A stretch of 50,301 nt of DNA. Origin: Nocardioides albidus. Lineage in GTDB: Bacteria > Actinomycetota > Actinomycetes > Propionibacteriales > Nocardioidaceae. The translations under genes were made by a program, and so were the position numbers. The stretch spans positions 13,695 to 63,995 of the forward strand of contig NZ_VDMP01000017.1 of assembly GCF_006335005.1 (NCBI RefSeq), written 5' to 3'. The notes under the pieces were generated by a model. That model worked only from the letters and a program-made list of their open reading frames with translations. It was not told the DNA's origin and made no database searches. This document shows positions 17,667 through 27,121 of this stretch, piece after piece. Within the stretch, counting starts at the first letter, position 1. Every line of letters starts with the position of its first letter.

Positions 17667-18884
17667 GTGCCTTCCCCGCTGACACGCTCTCGTTCGCGCG
17701 CCCTGCGCGTCGCCTCCGCACTGGCTGCGGTGGCGCTCGTCGCCGCAGGCTGCGACGGCTCGGGGTTCGTCCCGGGCACGGACGGCGGCGCCGGTGACGA
17801 CGAGACCGCCGCCGCGGCGGCGCCCGACGCGGTCGTGACCGCCAATGTCAAGGACGAGGCTGCCGACGTATCTGTCGACAAGGTCGTGCGGGTCAGGGCC
17901 GAGAAGGGCACGCTGACCTCGGTGGTGCTCAGGTCGAAGGCGGGGCGGGTCGAGGGCGAGATCCGCGGTGACGGTGCGCGCTGGGTGTCCTCGGCGGGCC
18001 TCGAGCCGGGCACGCGCTACCGCGTCCGCGCCGTCGCGCGCAACGCCGAGGGCAAGGAGGTGCAGCGCGTCTCCACCTTCACCACCCAGGCGTTGAGCCT
18101 GGAGCAGCAGACGTACGCCTCGATCGCGCCGCTGCAGGGCGAGACGGTCGGCGTCGGCATGCCGGTGGTCGTCAACTTCGACCTGCCGGTCACCGACCAG
18201 GCGAGCTTCGAGAAGCACATGACAGTCACCAGCACCCCCGCCCAGGCGGGCTCGTGGTTCTGGGTCAGCAGCAGGGAGGCGCACTGGCGCCCCCAGAGCT
18301 ACTGGCAGGCCGGCACGAAGGTCAGCGTCGACGTGGCCGTCAACGGTGTCAGCGCCGGCGCCGGCATCTACGGCCAGGAGGACCGCAAGGTCGACTTCGA
18401 GATCGGCGCCGCCCACGTCTACAAGGTCAACGCGCGCACCCACCAGATGAAGGTGTTCGAGAACGGCAGGCTCCTGCGCACGCTTCCGATCACCACCGGC
18501 AAGGAGGGCTTCACCACCCGCTCCGGCGTGAAGGTCATCATGGAGAAGTACGCCCAGAAGCGGATGAACTCCGAGACCGTCGGCATCGCCCGCGGCTCAG
18601 CCGAGGCCTATGACATCGACGACGTGAAGTGGGCCATGCGGATCACCAGCTCCGGCGAGTTCATCCACGCCGCGCCGTGGTCGGTCGGCTCCCAGGGCCG
18701 CGCCAACGTCTCCCACGGCTGCACCGGCATGAGCATCGACAACGCCGCCTGGCTCTACTCCATGACCCGTCGCGGCGACGTCGTCGAGTACGTCGGCACC
18801 GACCGTGCGATGGAGCCCGGCAACGGCTGGGGCGACTGGAACGTCTCCTGGCCGGATTACGTCGCCGGCTCTGCATTGGCCTGA
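17667..18884 (+). CDS. L,D-transpeptidase lipoprotein (YkuD domain, LdtMt2-like)
   Basis: Cell-wall enzyme that forms 3-3 peptidoglycan cross-links, 405 aa. The lipobox LVAAGC puts the acylated Cys at residue 29. An Ala/Asp-rich linker is followed by Ig-like domains (about 60-260), as in mycobacterial Ldt proteins, then the YkuD catalytic domain starting near KVNARTHQMKVFENG. The active site is visible as His334 and the SHGC motif with His350 and Cys352. It probably acts on the outer face of the membrane. The GTG start is supported by the -10 at 6 nt. Confidence 0.94.
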   Translation: MPSPLTRSRSRALRVASALAAVALVAAGCDGSGFVPGTDGGAGDDETAAAAAPDAVVTANVKDEAADVSVDKVVRVRAEKGTLTSVVLRSKAGRVEGEIRGDGARWVSSAGLEPGTRYRVRAVARNAEGKEVQRVSTFTTQALSLEQQTYASIAPLQGETVGVGMPVVVNFDLPVTDQASFEKHMTVTSTPAQAGSWFWVSSREAHWRPQSYWQAGTKVSVDVAVNGVSAGAGIYGQEDRKVDFEIGAAHVYKVNARTHQMKVFENGRLLRTLPITTGKEGFTTRSGVKVIMEKYAQKRMNSETVGIARGSAEAYDIDDVKWAMRITSSGEFIHAAPWSVGSQGRANVSHGCTGMSIDNAAWLYSMTRRGDVVEYVGTDRAMEPGNGWGDWNVSWPDYVAGSALA

Positions 18885-18898
18885 CAGACTCTGGCTCC

Positions 18899-20137
18899 AT
18901 GAGCCCGGAGCAGCCCGCCTCCGCCGTCGCCGTGGAGAGGGGGATCGTGCGGCTCGCCCCGCTGGTCTTCGGCGTGCTCCTGGCTGCGCTGGCCGGCCTG
19001 CAGGCTCCCCGCGCAGAGGACCGCCTCCTGCTCCTGCAGTTCGCCCTTGTGATCGGGGTCGTCGGCCTGACTGCATTGCTGTTGCTGCGTGTCTCCAGGC
19101 GCCCGATCCGCTTGCCGGGACGTCTCTGGTCGTGGTTGGTCCTGATCCTCGCCTCGGGCTCCGTGTCGATGGCGATGTCGCCGTCACCTGTCGACGCGCT
19201 GCCACGGGCGGCGCTCTACGCCGCGTTGGTGCTCCTCGCGGTGGCTGTCTACGGGATAGCGAAGGCGCCGACTTGGTCGTTGGCGCCCTGGCTGTGCGCG
19301 ATCGTGGCGTCCAGCGGTGCCTTCGTCCTGGTGGCGCTCGTCGACATGGCTCCACATCTTCCTCCGTTCCAGGGCCAGCACGTCGGCACCTTCGTGAACG
19401 TCCGCCGGATGGCCGCCGTGGCGTTCCTCGTCGCTGCGGCCGCGGGTGGGCTCGGGCTGTTGAACCAGCGACTGAGGGTCGCGGCTGTCGCTGGCACTGC
19501 GTTGATGCTCGTCGTGATCATGGCCAGTGGCTCCCGCGGTCCGCTCCTCGCGTGGCTGCTGTTCGCGGGGATCGTTATCTTGCTGAGCCGGCGTGGCAGG
19601 CGTCGGACATTTCTCGTGGACGCGCTGGTGGCCTTCCTGCTGGCCGCGGCGGCGGTGTCGACGCTCCACGTCTCCGGTGCATGGCAAACGCCGAACGTGT
19701 TCGTCCGCGTCGCCACGACTGCCGCAGCGGACGGCGAGGGGTTCAGCTCGGGCCGCGTGGAGCTGTGGCACACCGCTGTTGACGATGTGTGGCGAGCCCC
19801 CTGGTTCGGCCGCGGACCGGACGCCTTCGCACTGGTCGAGCCCATGGCGCTGGTGCTCCACCCGCACAACGTCGTGCTGCAGCTGCTGATGGAGTTCGGC
19901 GTCGTCGGGGTCCTCCTGCTCCTGGGACTGGCGGCTCGGTCGTTGCTCCGCGCAGGGGCGAGGCGTGTGTGGCAGGGGTGTCGGCGCACTCGATCCGGAC
20001 AGCTCCTGAGCGCCATTCTCGTCGCACAGGCCGCGCTCGCGATGATCGACGGCCCGCTGTACTGGTTGCCGGCCCTCGCGCAGTTCGCTGTCTGCGCGGG
20101 CTTGTGGTGTGCAGTGGTGACCGACCACCAGGACTGA
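18899..20137 (+). CDS. O-antigen ligase/polymerase-like membrane protein
   Basis: 412-aa polytopic membrane protein with about ten hydrophobic segments. The diagnostic part is the large extracytoplasmic loop followed by SSGRVELWHTAVDDVWRAPW, then GRGPDAF and LHPHNVVLQLLMEFGVVG. This is the Wzy_C/RfaL-type block found in O-antigen ligases and related polysaccharide polymerases. In an actinobacterium it more likely acts on a cell-wall or capsular glycan. It follows the L,D-transpeptidase by 14 bp. TTG and GCT codons look more frequent than in neighbouring genes, which hints at different ancestry. Confidence 0.8.
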   Translation: MSPEQPASAVAVERGIVRLAPLVFGVLLAALAGLQAPRAEDRLLLLQFALVIGVVGLTALLLLRVSRRPIRLPGRLWSWLVLILASGSVSMAMSPSPVDALPRAALYAALVLLAVAVYGIAKAPTWSLAPWLCAIVASSGAFVLVALVDMAPHLPPFQGQHVGTFVNVRRMAAVAFLVAAAAGGLGLLNQRLRVAAVAGTALMLVVIMASGSRGPLLAWLLFAGIVILLSRRGRRRTFLVDALVAFLLAAAAVSTLHVSGAWQTPNVFVRVATTAAADGEGFSSGRVELWHTAVDDVWRAPWFGRGPDAFALVEPMALVLHPHNVVLQLLMEFGVVGVLLLLGLAARSLLRAGARRVWQGCRRTRSGQLLSAILVAQAALAMIDGPLYWLPALAQFAVCAGLWCAVVTDHQD

Positions 20138-20146
20138 CAGACGGAG

Positions 20147-20181
20147 AAGGGCGCCGCTCCCGGTGGGGGAGCGGCGCCCTT
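20147..20181. terminator. bidirectional hairpin terminator
   Basis: 15-bp perfect arms at 20147-20161 and 20167-20181 around a 5-nt loop. It sits between the stops of the O-antigen-ligase-like gene and the convergent qcrB. Confidence 0.88.
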
Positions 20182-20205
20182 CGCGTCGTTCAGCTGATCA
20201 GGAGA

Positions 20206-21933
20206 TCAGTGCTCGGCCGGACCGTGCCGGTTGGGGCCCGCGGCGATCTGCGACTCGAGCTCGTGGAGCTCGTGCTCCGCGTGGTGCTGAGACTCGTGAA
20301 GCTCCTCGGTCGTGGGCTTCTGGACGTTGTCCGCGAAGAACACGGTGGCCAGCTTGGCCCGCAGCTTGCGCAGGCGCGCGGTGCGGCCGGTGGCACCCGA
20401 GGCGTCGATCTCCTCGACCGTCTCCGGCGTCGGGTCGTCGTCGCGGGCCGTGAGCGTGTACGCCTTGCCCTCGGGGAGGGGAAGGTGCTTCTCGGCGTAC
20501 CCGCCCGCGGGGGAGCGGACCAGGACACCGGTCTCGTAGCCGTGGAGCAGCTTGCCCTCGTCGTGACGCTGGAGCGAGATGCACCAACGGCGCGTGATGA
20601 TGAAGGCGATCACGGGACCGATGAACACCGCGCCACGCATGAAGTACGTGATCTGGTTGATGCTCAGGTGCATCTTGATCGCGATGATGTCGTTGCCGCC
20701 CGCGGCCCAGGAGAGGCCGTAGAAGGTCATCAGCGCGACCATGATCGCGGTCCGGGTCGGAGCGTTGCGCGGACGCTGGAGCAGGTGGTGCTCCCGCTTG
20801 TCGCCGGTGATCCAGGCCTCGAGGAACGGCAGCGCCATCAGGATCATCAGCATCAGCGGCGGCATCACGAGGATCGGGAGCATCACGTTCCAGGACAGGG
20901 TGATGCCCCAGATGTGGGTCTCCCAGGCCGGGATGATGCGCAGCAGGCCGTCGGGCCAGCCCATGTACCAGTCGGGCTGCGAGCCCGCGGTCACCTTGGA
21001 CGGGTCGTAGGGCCCGAACTTCCACACCGGGTTGAGGGAGAACAGCCCGCCGAGCAGCGTGATCACACCGAAGACGATGAAGAAGAAGCCGCCGGCCTTG
21101 GCCGCGTAGACGGGGAGCATCGGGTAGCCGACGACGTTCCCCTCGGTCCGGCCGGGACCGGGCCACTGCGTGTGCTTGTGGTAGACGAGCAGCAGCATGT
21201 GCGCGGCGACCAGGGCGAGCAGGATGCCCGGGATGAGCAGGATGTGCATCGCGTAGAAGCGCGGGATGATCGCGTCGCCGGGGAACTCGCCGCCGAAGAG
21301 GAAGAACGACATGTAGGTGCCGATCACCGGCGAGGCCTTCATGAAGCCGTCCGCGGCCCGGACGCCGGTGCCCGAGAGCAGGTCGTCGGGGAGGGAGTAG
21401 CCGGTGAAGCCCTCGATCGTTCCCAGCAGCAGGAGCAGGCAGCCGATCACCCAGTTGAGCTCACGCGGCTTGCGGAACGCGCCGGTCAGGTAGACGCGGA
21501 GCATGTGGATCATCATCGAGGCGATGAAGATCATCGCGGCCCAGTGGTGCATCTGCCGCATGAGCAGGCCACCGCGGACGTCGAAGGAGATGTCCAGCGT
21601 CGAGGCCATCGCCGAGGACATGTGGACGCCGCGCAGCGGGTCGTAGGCGCCGTCGTACTGGACCTCGGTCATGCTCGGGTCGAACCACAGCGTGAGGAAC
21701 ACGCCGGTCAGCAGCAGGACGACGAAGCTCCACAGAGCGATCTCGCCCAGCATGAAGGACCAGTGGTCCGGAAAGACCTTGCGGATGTTCTTCTTCATCG
21801 CGCCGCCGAGGCCCAGGCGGTCGTCGGCCCACGTCGCGATGGCGCCGGCCGCCTTGCCGCCCTTGGTGGTGGCGGGCGTCGTGCCGTTGGTCGAGGCGAC
21901 CTTGCTGAGGTCGGGGTTCAGATCAACGCTCAT
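20206..21933 (-). CDS. qcrB: menaquinol-cytochrome c reductase cytochrome b subunit
   Basis: Cytochrome b of the actinobacterial bcc complex, 575 aa, longer than the roughly 400 aa of classical cytochrome b because of a charged cytosolic C-terminal extension (from about residue 430). Heme-ligating histidines lie in LMRQMHHWAAMIFIASMMIHM and in MHILLIPGILLALVAAHMLL. Eight transmembrane helices are visible. The ATG at 21933 has GGGAG about 10 nt upstream; the GTG at 21942 has no proper spacing. The start overlaps the qcrA stop by 11 bp. It forms a supercomplex with the aa3 oxidase in this phylum. Confidence 0.97.
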   Translation of the reverse strand: MSVDLNPDLSKVASTNGTTPATTKGGKAAGAIATWADDRLGLGGAMKKNIRKVFPDHWSFMLGEIALWSFVVLLLTGVFLTLWFDPSMTEVQYDGAYDPLRGVHMSSAMASTLDISFDVRGGLLMRQMHHWAAMIFIASMMIHMLRVYLTGAFRKPRELNWVIGCLLLLLGTIEGFTGYSLPDDLLSGTGVRAADGFMKASPVIGTYMSFFLFGGEFPGDAIIPRFYAMHILLIPGILLALVAAHMLLLVYHKHTQWPGPGRTEGNVVGYPMLPVYAAKAGGFFFIVFGVITLLGGLFSLNPVWKFGPYDPSKVTAGSQPDWYMGWPDGLLRIIPAWETHIWGITLSWNVMLPILVMPPLMLMILMALPFLEAWITGDKREHHLLQRPRNAPTRTAIMVALMTFYGLSWAAGGNDIIAIKMHLSINQITYFMRGAVFIGPVIAFIITRRWCISLQRHDEGKLLHGYETGVLVRSPAGGYAEKHLPLPEGKAYTLTARDDDPTPETVEEIDASGATGRTARLRKLRAKLATVFFADNVQKPTTEELHESQHHAEHELHELESQIAAGPNRHGPAEH

Positions 21934-23020
21934 AGTAGTCACGCTCCCAGAAGCTCGGGCCGACCGGCTCGTCGAAGTCGCTCTGCGCGACCAGGTAGCC
22001 CTCGTCGTCCACGGTGATCGGCAGCTGCGGCAGCGGGCGGCCGGCCGGGCCGAACACCACGTTGCCGGAGTCGGCGAGGTCGAACGTGGACTGGTGGCAG
22101 GGGCAGAGCAGGTGGTGGGTCGTGCGCTCGTTCAGCGAGATCGGGCAGCCGACGTGGGTGCAGATCTTGGAGTAGGCGACGATGCCGTTCACGGTCCAGT
22201 TGGCCCGGCTCTTGCCCTGGGCGTCCTTGCCGGGCTTGATGTCGCCCGGGGGCATCCGCAGCAGGATCAGGGACGCCTTGGACTTGTGGATCTGGAGGTT
22301 CACGCCCTCGACCTCGGTCGGGTCGATGTCGTAGCGCTCCGGGTTGTGCAGGGCGTCGGGCTGGCAGTTGACCAGGTCGCCGACCTCGAGGTCCGAGGCG
22401 AGGATCGGGGTCCAGATGCCGTCGCGCACGATGCGCATCGGCTTGTCCTTGGTGCCCTTGCCCCAGATCGTGTGGTTCAGCTTGTCGCCCGGCAGCGGGC
22501 CGAGGTCGCGCAGCAGCACCACGGCCGGCAGGCCGAGGAGGCCGACGGCGCCGAGGAGCGAGTTGCGGATCAGCGGCCGGCGGCCGATGCCCGACTCGGC
22601 GAGACCGTCGTTGAGCGCCTGGACGGCGACCTCGCGGTCCTCGTCCGAGGATCGTGCCGGGTGGCGCAGCTCGACCATCTCGTGGTCGGCCATGAGCTTG
22701 CGGGCCCAGTGGATGATGCCGACCCCGATGAGCAGCAGCGCGAGCCCGAGGAAGAAGCCCAGCGCCATCGTGGAGGCGCCGAAGCCGCCGATCACGTGCC
22801 AGTCGTCGCCGATGTCGAGGGTGAAGTACGAGACCAGGAAGGCGATCGTCGCGACCGCGGAGAGGCCGAACAGCGCGGCCACCTGGCGCTCGGCGCGCTT
22901 CTCCATGGCGGGGTCGACGTCGGTCGGCCGCCACTGGTGCTCGGGCAGGCCCGGATCGGGGATCGGCCCGACGAGCTCGCCCCCGCTCGACTCGGAGTGG
23001 TTGTCGTGTGCGTCGGTCAC
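21923..23020 (-). CDS. qcrA: menaquinol-cytochrome c reductase Rieske iron-sulfur subunit
   Basis: 365-aa Rieske protein of the bcc complex. The [2Fe-2S] ligands are in CTHVGCPISL and LLCPCHQSTFD. As in other actinobacteria, the N-terminal part has three transmembrane helices rather than one (VAALFGLSAVATIAFLVSYF, TMALGFFLGLALLLIGVGI, and a third near LLGAVGLLGLPAVVLL). The GTG start at 23020 overlaps the qcrC stop as GTGA, so qcrC-qcrA-qcrB is a coupled operon. Confidence 0.97.
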   Translation of the reverse strand: MTDAHDNHSESSGGELVGPIPDPGLPEHQWRPTDVDPAMEKRAERQVAALFGLSAVATIAFLVSYFTLDIGDDWHVIGGFGASTMALGFFLGLALLLIGVGIIHWARKLMADHEMVELRHPARSSDEDREVAVQALNDGLAESGIGRRPLIRNSLLGAVGLLGLPAVVLLRDLGPLPGDKLNHTIWGKGTKDKPMRIVRDGIWTPILASDLEVGDLVNCQPDALHNPERYDIDPTEVEGVNLQIHKSKASLILLRMPPGDIKPGKDAQGKSRANWTVNGIVAYSKICTHVGCPISLNERTTHHLLCPCHQSTFDLADSGNVVFGPAGRPLPQLPITVDDEGYLVAQSDFDEPVGPSFWERDYYER

Positions 23021-23892
23021 GCTGCCGCCTCGTCCTTCTTCTTGCTCGAGCGGGTGGTGTGCGCCGCGATCCAGACGGCGAAGCCGACCAGGACGCCGAT
23101 GCCACCGACCCAGGCGATGATGCCCTCACTGACCGGACCGAGGCCGCCCAGCGTGAAACCGCTGTAGCTCGGGGCCTCGTCCAGCTCGTTGAGGTAGGCG
23201 ATGACCGCCTTCTTGTCCTCCGGCGGGATGTTGCCGTCGGAGAAGGTGTCCATCGACTGGGGTCCGGTGAGCATCGCCTCGTAGATGTGCTTGGAGTCGA
23301 CGCCGCGGATCTTGGGCGCATAGCCGCCGCGCGGCATGGCGCCGCCGGAGCCCTCGAAATTGTGGCAGGCCGTGCAGTTGGCGAGGAAGATCTGGCCACC
23401 GCGGACGACGAGCTCCTCGAGCTCCTTGTCGCTCATCCCCTCGGTGGAGTAGAGCTCCTTGTCGGGGATGGCCGGGCCGGTGCCGAGCGAGGCGACGTAC
23501 GCCGCGAGGGCCTCGGTCTCCTCGTCGTCGTAGACGCGCTCCTTGCGAGGCGCCTGGGCTCCGGGCTGGGCCATCGGCATGCGCCCCGTGGCGACCTGGA
23601 AGTCGACGGCGGCGGCGCCCACGTCGGTCAGGGGCGGGCCGTACTGCGAGCCGCCCTGGGTCAGGACGCCCTCGCCGTTCTGGCCGTGGCAGAAGGCGCA
23701 GCCCACGAGGAAGAGCTCGCGGCCCTCCTTGATCAGTGCCGCCTCGTCCTGACTGGTGTCGGCCTGGGCCGGCGCCAGCGCTGCATAGAGGCCGCCCGTC
23801 AGCAGCAGGCCGCAGACGAGCACCAGGAGTCCGGCGATCGGCCCGCGGCGATGCCGCGAGAGTCGACCCGCGGAACGGTTCAGAAGGCGCAC
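23017..23892 (-). CDS. qcrC: menaquinol-cytochrome c reductase diheme cytochrome c subunit
   Basis: 291-aa membrane-anchored diheme cytochrome c that replaces cytochrome c1 and soluble cytochrome c in actinobacteria. Two heme motifs are seen: CAFCH at residues 65-69 and CTACH at 173-177. There is an N-terminal signal anchor (LLVLVCGLLLTGGLYAAL) and a C-terminal membrane helix (GIIAWVGGIGVLVGFAVWI). The GTG start at 23892 has AAGGA 6 nt upstream. It lies 58 bp downstream of ctaE on the same strand. Confidence 0.97.
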   Translation of the reverse strand: MRLLNRSAGRLSRHRRGPIAGLLVLVCGLLLTGGLYAALAPAQADTSQDEAALIKEGRELFLVGCAFCHGQNGEGVLTQGGSQYGPPLTDVGAAAVDFQVATGRMPMAQPGAQAPRKERVYDDEETEALAAYVASLGTGPAIPDKELYSTEGMSDKELEELVVRGGQIFLANCTACHNFEGSGGAMPRGGYAPKIRGVDSKHIYEAMLTGPQSMDTFSDGNIPPEDKKAVIAYLNELDEAPSYSGFTLGGLGPVSEGIIAWVGGIGVLVGFAVWIAAHTTRSSKKKDEAAA

Positions 23893-23950
23893 ATTCAGTC
23901 CTTGTCAGTCCGGAGGATCCAACAGATCTTCGTCATCGGTGTCCGCCGTG

Positions 23951-24604
23951 TCACTTGATCAGGTAGATCGTCGCGAACAGGCCGATCCACACGACGTCGA
24001 CGAAGTGCCAGTAGTAGGAGACGACGATCGCGCTGACCGCCTGCTCGTGCGTGAAGCGCCGGGCGACGTACGTGCGGCCGAGGACGAAGAGGAAGGCGAT
24101 CAGACCACCGGTGACGTGGATGCCGTGGAATCCGGTGGTGAGGTAGAACATCGTGCCGTACGCGTCGTGGGGGATCGTGACGCCCTCGTGGATCAGCTCG
24201 GCGTACTCCAGCGCCTGGCCGCCGACGAAGACGGCGCCCATGACGTAGGTCAGGATGAACCACTCGCGCAGGCCCCACTTGCCGACCTGCAGCAGCGAGC
24301 CCGCCCGCGAGACCTGGCCGCGCTCGGCGGCGAACACGCCCAGCTGGCAGGTGAAGGACGACAGCACCAGGATCGTGGTGTTGATCGACGCGAACGGCAC
24401 GTTCAGCAGCGCGGTGTTCTCCGCCCACATCTCCGGCGAGACCGACCGGATCGTGAAGTACGACGCGAAGAGGGCCGCGAAGAACATGAGCTCGCTGGAC
24501 AGCCAGATGATCGTGCCGACCGCGACCATGCTGGGTCGGTCGTGCTGGCCGTGCAGGCGCGAGGCCGGAAGAGATGCCGAAGCTGAGATCGCCACGGGCG
24601 CCAT
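23951..24604 (-). CDS. ctaE: cytochrome c oxidase subunit III
   Basis: 217-aa subunit III of the aa3 oxidase with five to seven transmembrane helices. Recognisable blocks are [20 protein letters not shown] near the N-terminus, [20 protein letters not shown] in the middle, and [20 protein letters not shown] at the C-terminus. It heads the ctaE-qcrC-qcrA-qcrB run, away from ctaC-ctaD-ctaF. The ATG at 24604 is immediately preceded by TTAGACGCCATA; no ribosome site is obvious. Confidence 0.96.
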   Translation of the reverse strand: MAPVAISASASLPASRLHGQHDRPSMVAVGTIIWLSSELMFFAALFASYFTIRSVSPEMWAENTALLNVPFASINTTILVLSSFTCQLGVFAAERGQVSRAGSLLQVGKWGLREWFILTYVMGAVFVGGQALEYAELIHEGVTIPHDAYGTMFYLTTGFHGIHVTGGLIAFLFVLGRTYVARRFTHEQAVSAIVVSYYWHFVDVVWIGLFATIYLIK

Positions 24605-24710
24605 TATGGCGTCTAACCCCGACGGACGGCATCCCGACCCCCCGTTCGGGACGCTCTCGGTTCACGACCTACGCTCGAACAGCGTTCCGGACCGGTCGAG
24701 GAGGTGACAC

Positions 24711-25679
24711 GTGGGGATGGTGGTCGCGTCCGTCGCCGCGGAGGTCGAGGGCCTGCCCCCGTTCGACGCCGGTGCGCTGCTCTCCCAGTGGGGGATCGCG
24801 CCCCTGCCGCTCATCGTGACGGTGTGGGCCACGGGTCTCTACGTCGTCGGCGTGCTGCTCCTGCGTCGTCGCGGGGACGTCTGGCCCGTCGGCCGGTCGA
24901 TCGCCTGGGGCGTCGGGATGCTCGCGTTCTACCTGGCGACGTCGTCGGGGCTGGCGGCGTACGACACCGTCCTGCTCAGCGCGCACATGGTCCAGCACAT
25001 GGTGCTGTCGATGGTGGTCCCGCTGTCCTTGGCGCTGGGCGCGCCGGTCACCCTCGCCCTGCGCACGCTGCCTCGTCGTCCGCGCGGCTGGCTGCTGGCC
25101 GTGCTGCACTCACGGCTGGCGAAGGTGCTGGGCTTCCCGCCGCTGGCCTTCGGGCTCTACGTCCTCTCCCCGTGGGCGCTCTACTTCACCGGCTGGTACG
25201 ACGCCTCGCTGCGCTCGACCTACGTCCACGAGATGATGCACGTCCACCTGGTGGCGGTCGGCGCGCTGTTCTTCTGGCCGATCGTCGGCGTCGACCCGCT
25301 GCCCGGTCGGGTCGCGCACCCGTTCCGGGTGCTGCTGACGGTGATGACGCTGCCGTTCCACGCCTTCCTCGGCGTCACCATCATGGGCCAGAAGACGCTG
25401 CTCGGCGGCGACTGGTACCCCTCGCTGCACGACGGCCCCCTCGGCGCCTGGCTCCCCGACCCCCTCGAGGACCAGAGGCTGGCCGGCGGCATCCTGTGGG
25501 GCGCCGGCGACCTGGTCGGCCTGGTGTTCTTCGTCGTGCTCTTCGTGCAGTGGGTGCGCTCCTCGATGAAGGAGGCCGAGCGCGAGGACCGCCGCCTGGA
25601 CCGTCTCGAACGCCAGGACCAGCGGGCGGCCCCGGCCGCCCAGCGGCCCGCGCCGACGGAGTCCGCCCGCTCCGAGTAG
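24711..25679 (+). CDS. CtaG-like cytochrome c oxidase assembly membrane protein
   Basis: 322-aa polytopic protein of the caa3_CtaG family (PF09678-type), with about seven membrane helices. Typical is the histidine-rich pattern across helices: LLSAHMVQHMVLSMVVPL, then YVHEMMHVHLVAVGALFFWP, then LPFHAFLGVTIM. These could bind copper or heme. The tail after residue 290 is charged. The GTG at 24711 follows AGGAGG by about 6 nt, and a TACGCT -10 candidate is at 24670-24675. It is divergent from ctaE, which supports a role in oxidase biogenesis. Confidence 0.87.
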   Translation: MGMVVASVAAEVEGLPPFDAGALLSQWGIAPLPLIVTVWATGLYVVGVLLLRRRGDVWPVGRSIAWGVGMLAFYLATSSGLAAYDTVLLSAHMVQHMVLSMVVPLSLALGAPVTLALRTLPRRPRGWLLAVLHSRLAKVLGFPPLAFGLYVLSPWALYFTGWYDASLRSTYVHEMMHVHLVAVGALFFWPIVGVDPLPGRVAHPFRVLLTVMTLPFHAFLGVTIMGQKTLLGGDWYPSLHDGPLGAWLPDPLEDQRLAGGILWGAGDLVGLVFFVVLFVQWVRSSMKEAEREDRRLDRLERQDQRAAPAAQRPAPTESARSE

Positions 25680-25689
25680 CATCGCGCGG

Positions 25690-26091
25690 GTGCGAACCCC
25701 CGCGACTCTGAAGGTCCTCGTCTACAGCGACGACGTGCACACCCGCGAGCAGGTCATCCTGGCCCTGGGCCGCCGACCCCACCCGGACCTGCCGGAGCTG
25801 GAGTACGTCGAGATCGCCACCGAGCCCGTGGTCATCCAGAACATGGACGCCGGCGGCATCGCCCTGGCCATCCTCGACGGCGAGGCCGTCCCCGCCGGCG
25901 GCATGGGCATCGCCAAGCAGCTCAAGGACGAGATCCGCGACTGTCCGCCGCTCGTCGTCCTCACCGGCCGTCCCCAGGACGCCTGGCTCGCGACCTGGTC
26001 GCGTGCGGACGCCGCCGTACCCCATCCTCTGGACCCCATCCAGCTCGCGGAGGCCGTCGTCGGCCTGCTCCGCACGCGTGTACCCGCCTGA
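25690..26091 (+). CDS. degenerate response-regulator receiver-like protein
   Basis: 133 aa with a CheY-like alpha/beta pattern and no output domain. The acidic pair is Asp14-Asp15 in LVYSDD, the phospho-acceptor position is Asp63 in LAILDGE, and the switch Thr is Thr92 in VVLTGR. The invariant Lys is replaced: the Lys-Pro position reads His112-Pro113 in AVPHPLDP. That suggests phosphorylation-independent or altered signalling. It starts with GTG 10 bp after the CtaG-like gene and overlaps the trpD start by 14 bp, so it belongs to the same transcript. Function unknown. Confidence 0.72.
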   Translation: MRTPATLKVLVYSDDVHTREQVILALGRRPHPDLPELEYVEIATEPVVIQNMDAGGIALAILDGEAVPAGGMGIAKQLKDEIRDCPPLVVLTGRPQDAWLATWSRADAAVPHPLDPIQLAEAVVGLLRTRVPA

Positions 26092-27121
26092 CGTGGCGAC
26101 CTGGCCCGACGTCCTCGGCGCCCTCGTGGCGGGGGAGGACCTGACCCCTGCCCAGTCCGCGTGGGCGATGGGCGAGATCCTCGCGGGCGAGGCGACCCCG
26201 GCGCAGATCGCGGGCTTCGTGGTCGCGCTGCGCGCGAAGGGGGAGTCCATCGACGAGCTCACCGGGCTGGTCGAGGCGATGTACGCCGTGATGACGCCGA
26301 TCTCGGTCCCCGGCCGGCTTCTCGACGTGGTCGGCACCGGCGGGGACCGCTCGTTCTCGGTCAACATCTCGACCATGTCGGCGATCGTCGCGGCCGGCGC
26401 CGGCGCCCGCGTGGTCAAGCACGGCAACCGCTCCGCGTCCTCCCAGGCCGGCACCGCCGACGTCCTCGAGGCCCTCGGCGTCCGGCTCGACCTGCCCGTC
26501 GCACGGGTGGCCGAGATCGTCGACGAGGCGGGCATCACCTTCTGCTTCGCGGCCGCGTTCCACCCGGCGATGAGACATGCCGCGATCCCGCGCAAGGAGC
26601 TCGGCATCGGGACGGCGTTCAACGCTCTCGGGCCCCTCGCCAACCCCACCCGTCCGGCCGCCCAGGCGATCGGGTGCGCGGACGTCCGGCTCGCGCCCGT
26701 GATGGCCGGCGTGTTCGCCCGCCGCGGGGTCGACGCCTGGGTCTTCCGCGGCGACGACGGACTCGACGAGCTCACCACGACCACCACCTCGCACCTGTGG
26801 ACCGTCCATGACGGGGAGGTCAGGGAGCTCACCGTCGACCCGGCGGCCTTCGGGATCCCGCGTGCCACGGCCGACGACCTGCGCGGCGGCGACGCCGAGC
26901 ACAATGCCGGCGTCGTCCGGGACCTGCTCGGCGGCCGGACCGGGCCCGTGCGCGACGCCGTCGTCCTCAACGCCGGCGCGGCACTCGCGGTGTACGACGC
27001 CCCCGGGGAGGCGTACGACGAGGCCCTGGCGGCGGGGATCGCCCGCGCCGGCGAGGCCATCGACTCCGGCGCCGCCCAGGCGACGCTCGACCGCTGGGTC
27101 GCGGCCGCCGGCGTCAGCTGA
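26078..27121 (+). CDS. trpD: anthranilate phosphoribosyltransferase
   Basis: Transfers phosphoribose from PRPP to anthranilate in tryptophan synthesis, 347 aa. Motifs: [16 protein letters not shown] (PRPP-binding GTGGD), [23 protein letters not shown] (KHGN), and [29 protein letters not shown] blocks FHPAMRHAA and [13 protein letters not shown]. The GTG at 26078 overlaps the receiver-like gene; the GTG at 26093, 1 nt after that gene's stop, is equally possible. No other trp gene is nearby. It is convergent with, and overlaps by 8 bp, the next gene. Confidence 0.96.
   Translation: MYPPDVATWPDVLGALVAGEDLTPAQSAWAMGEILAGEATPAQIAGFVVALRAKGESIDELTGLVEAMYAVMTPISVPGRLLDVVGTGGDRSFSVNISTMSAIVAAGAGARVVKHGNRSASSQAGTADVLEALGVRLDLPVARVAEIVDEAGITFCFAAAFHPAMRHAAIPRKELGIGTAFNALGPLANPTRPAAQAIGCADVRLAPVMAGVFARRGVDAWVFRGDDGLDELTTTTTSHLWTVHDGEVRELTVDPAAFGIPRATADDLRGGDAEHNAGVVRDLLGGRTGPVRDAVVLNAGAALAVYDAPGEAYDEALAAGIARAGEAIDSGAAQATLDRWVAAAGVS

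Noticed and set aside
16822..17721. Long minus-strand open frames in the repeat region
   Set aside because: Translations are Arg/Ser/Ala-rich and repeat-derived, with no ribosome site or family resemblance; treated as non-coding repeats.
19789..22017. 742-residue plus-strand open frame
   Set aside because: Antisense to qcrB and an alternative frame of the O-antigen-ligase-like gene; crosses the terminator at 20147-20181.
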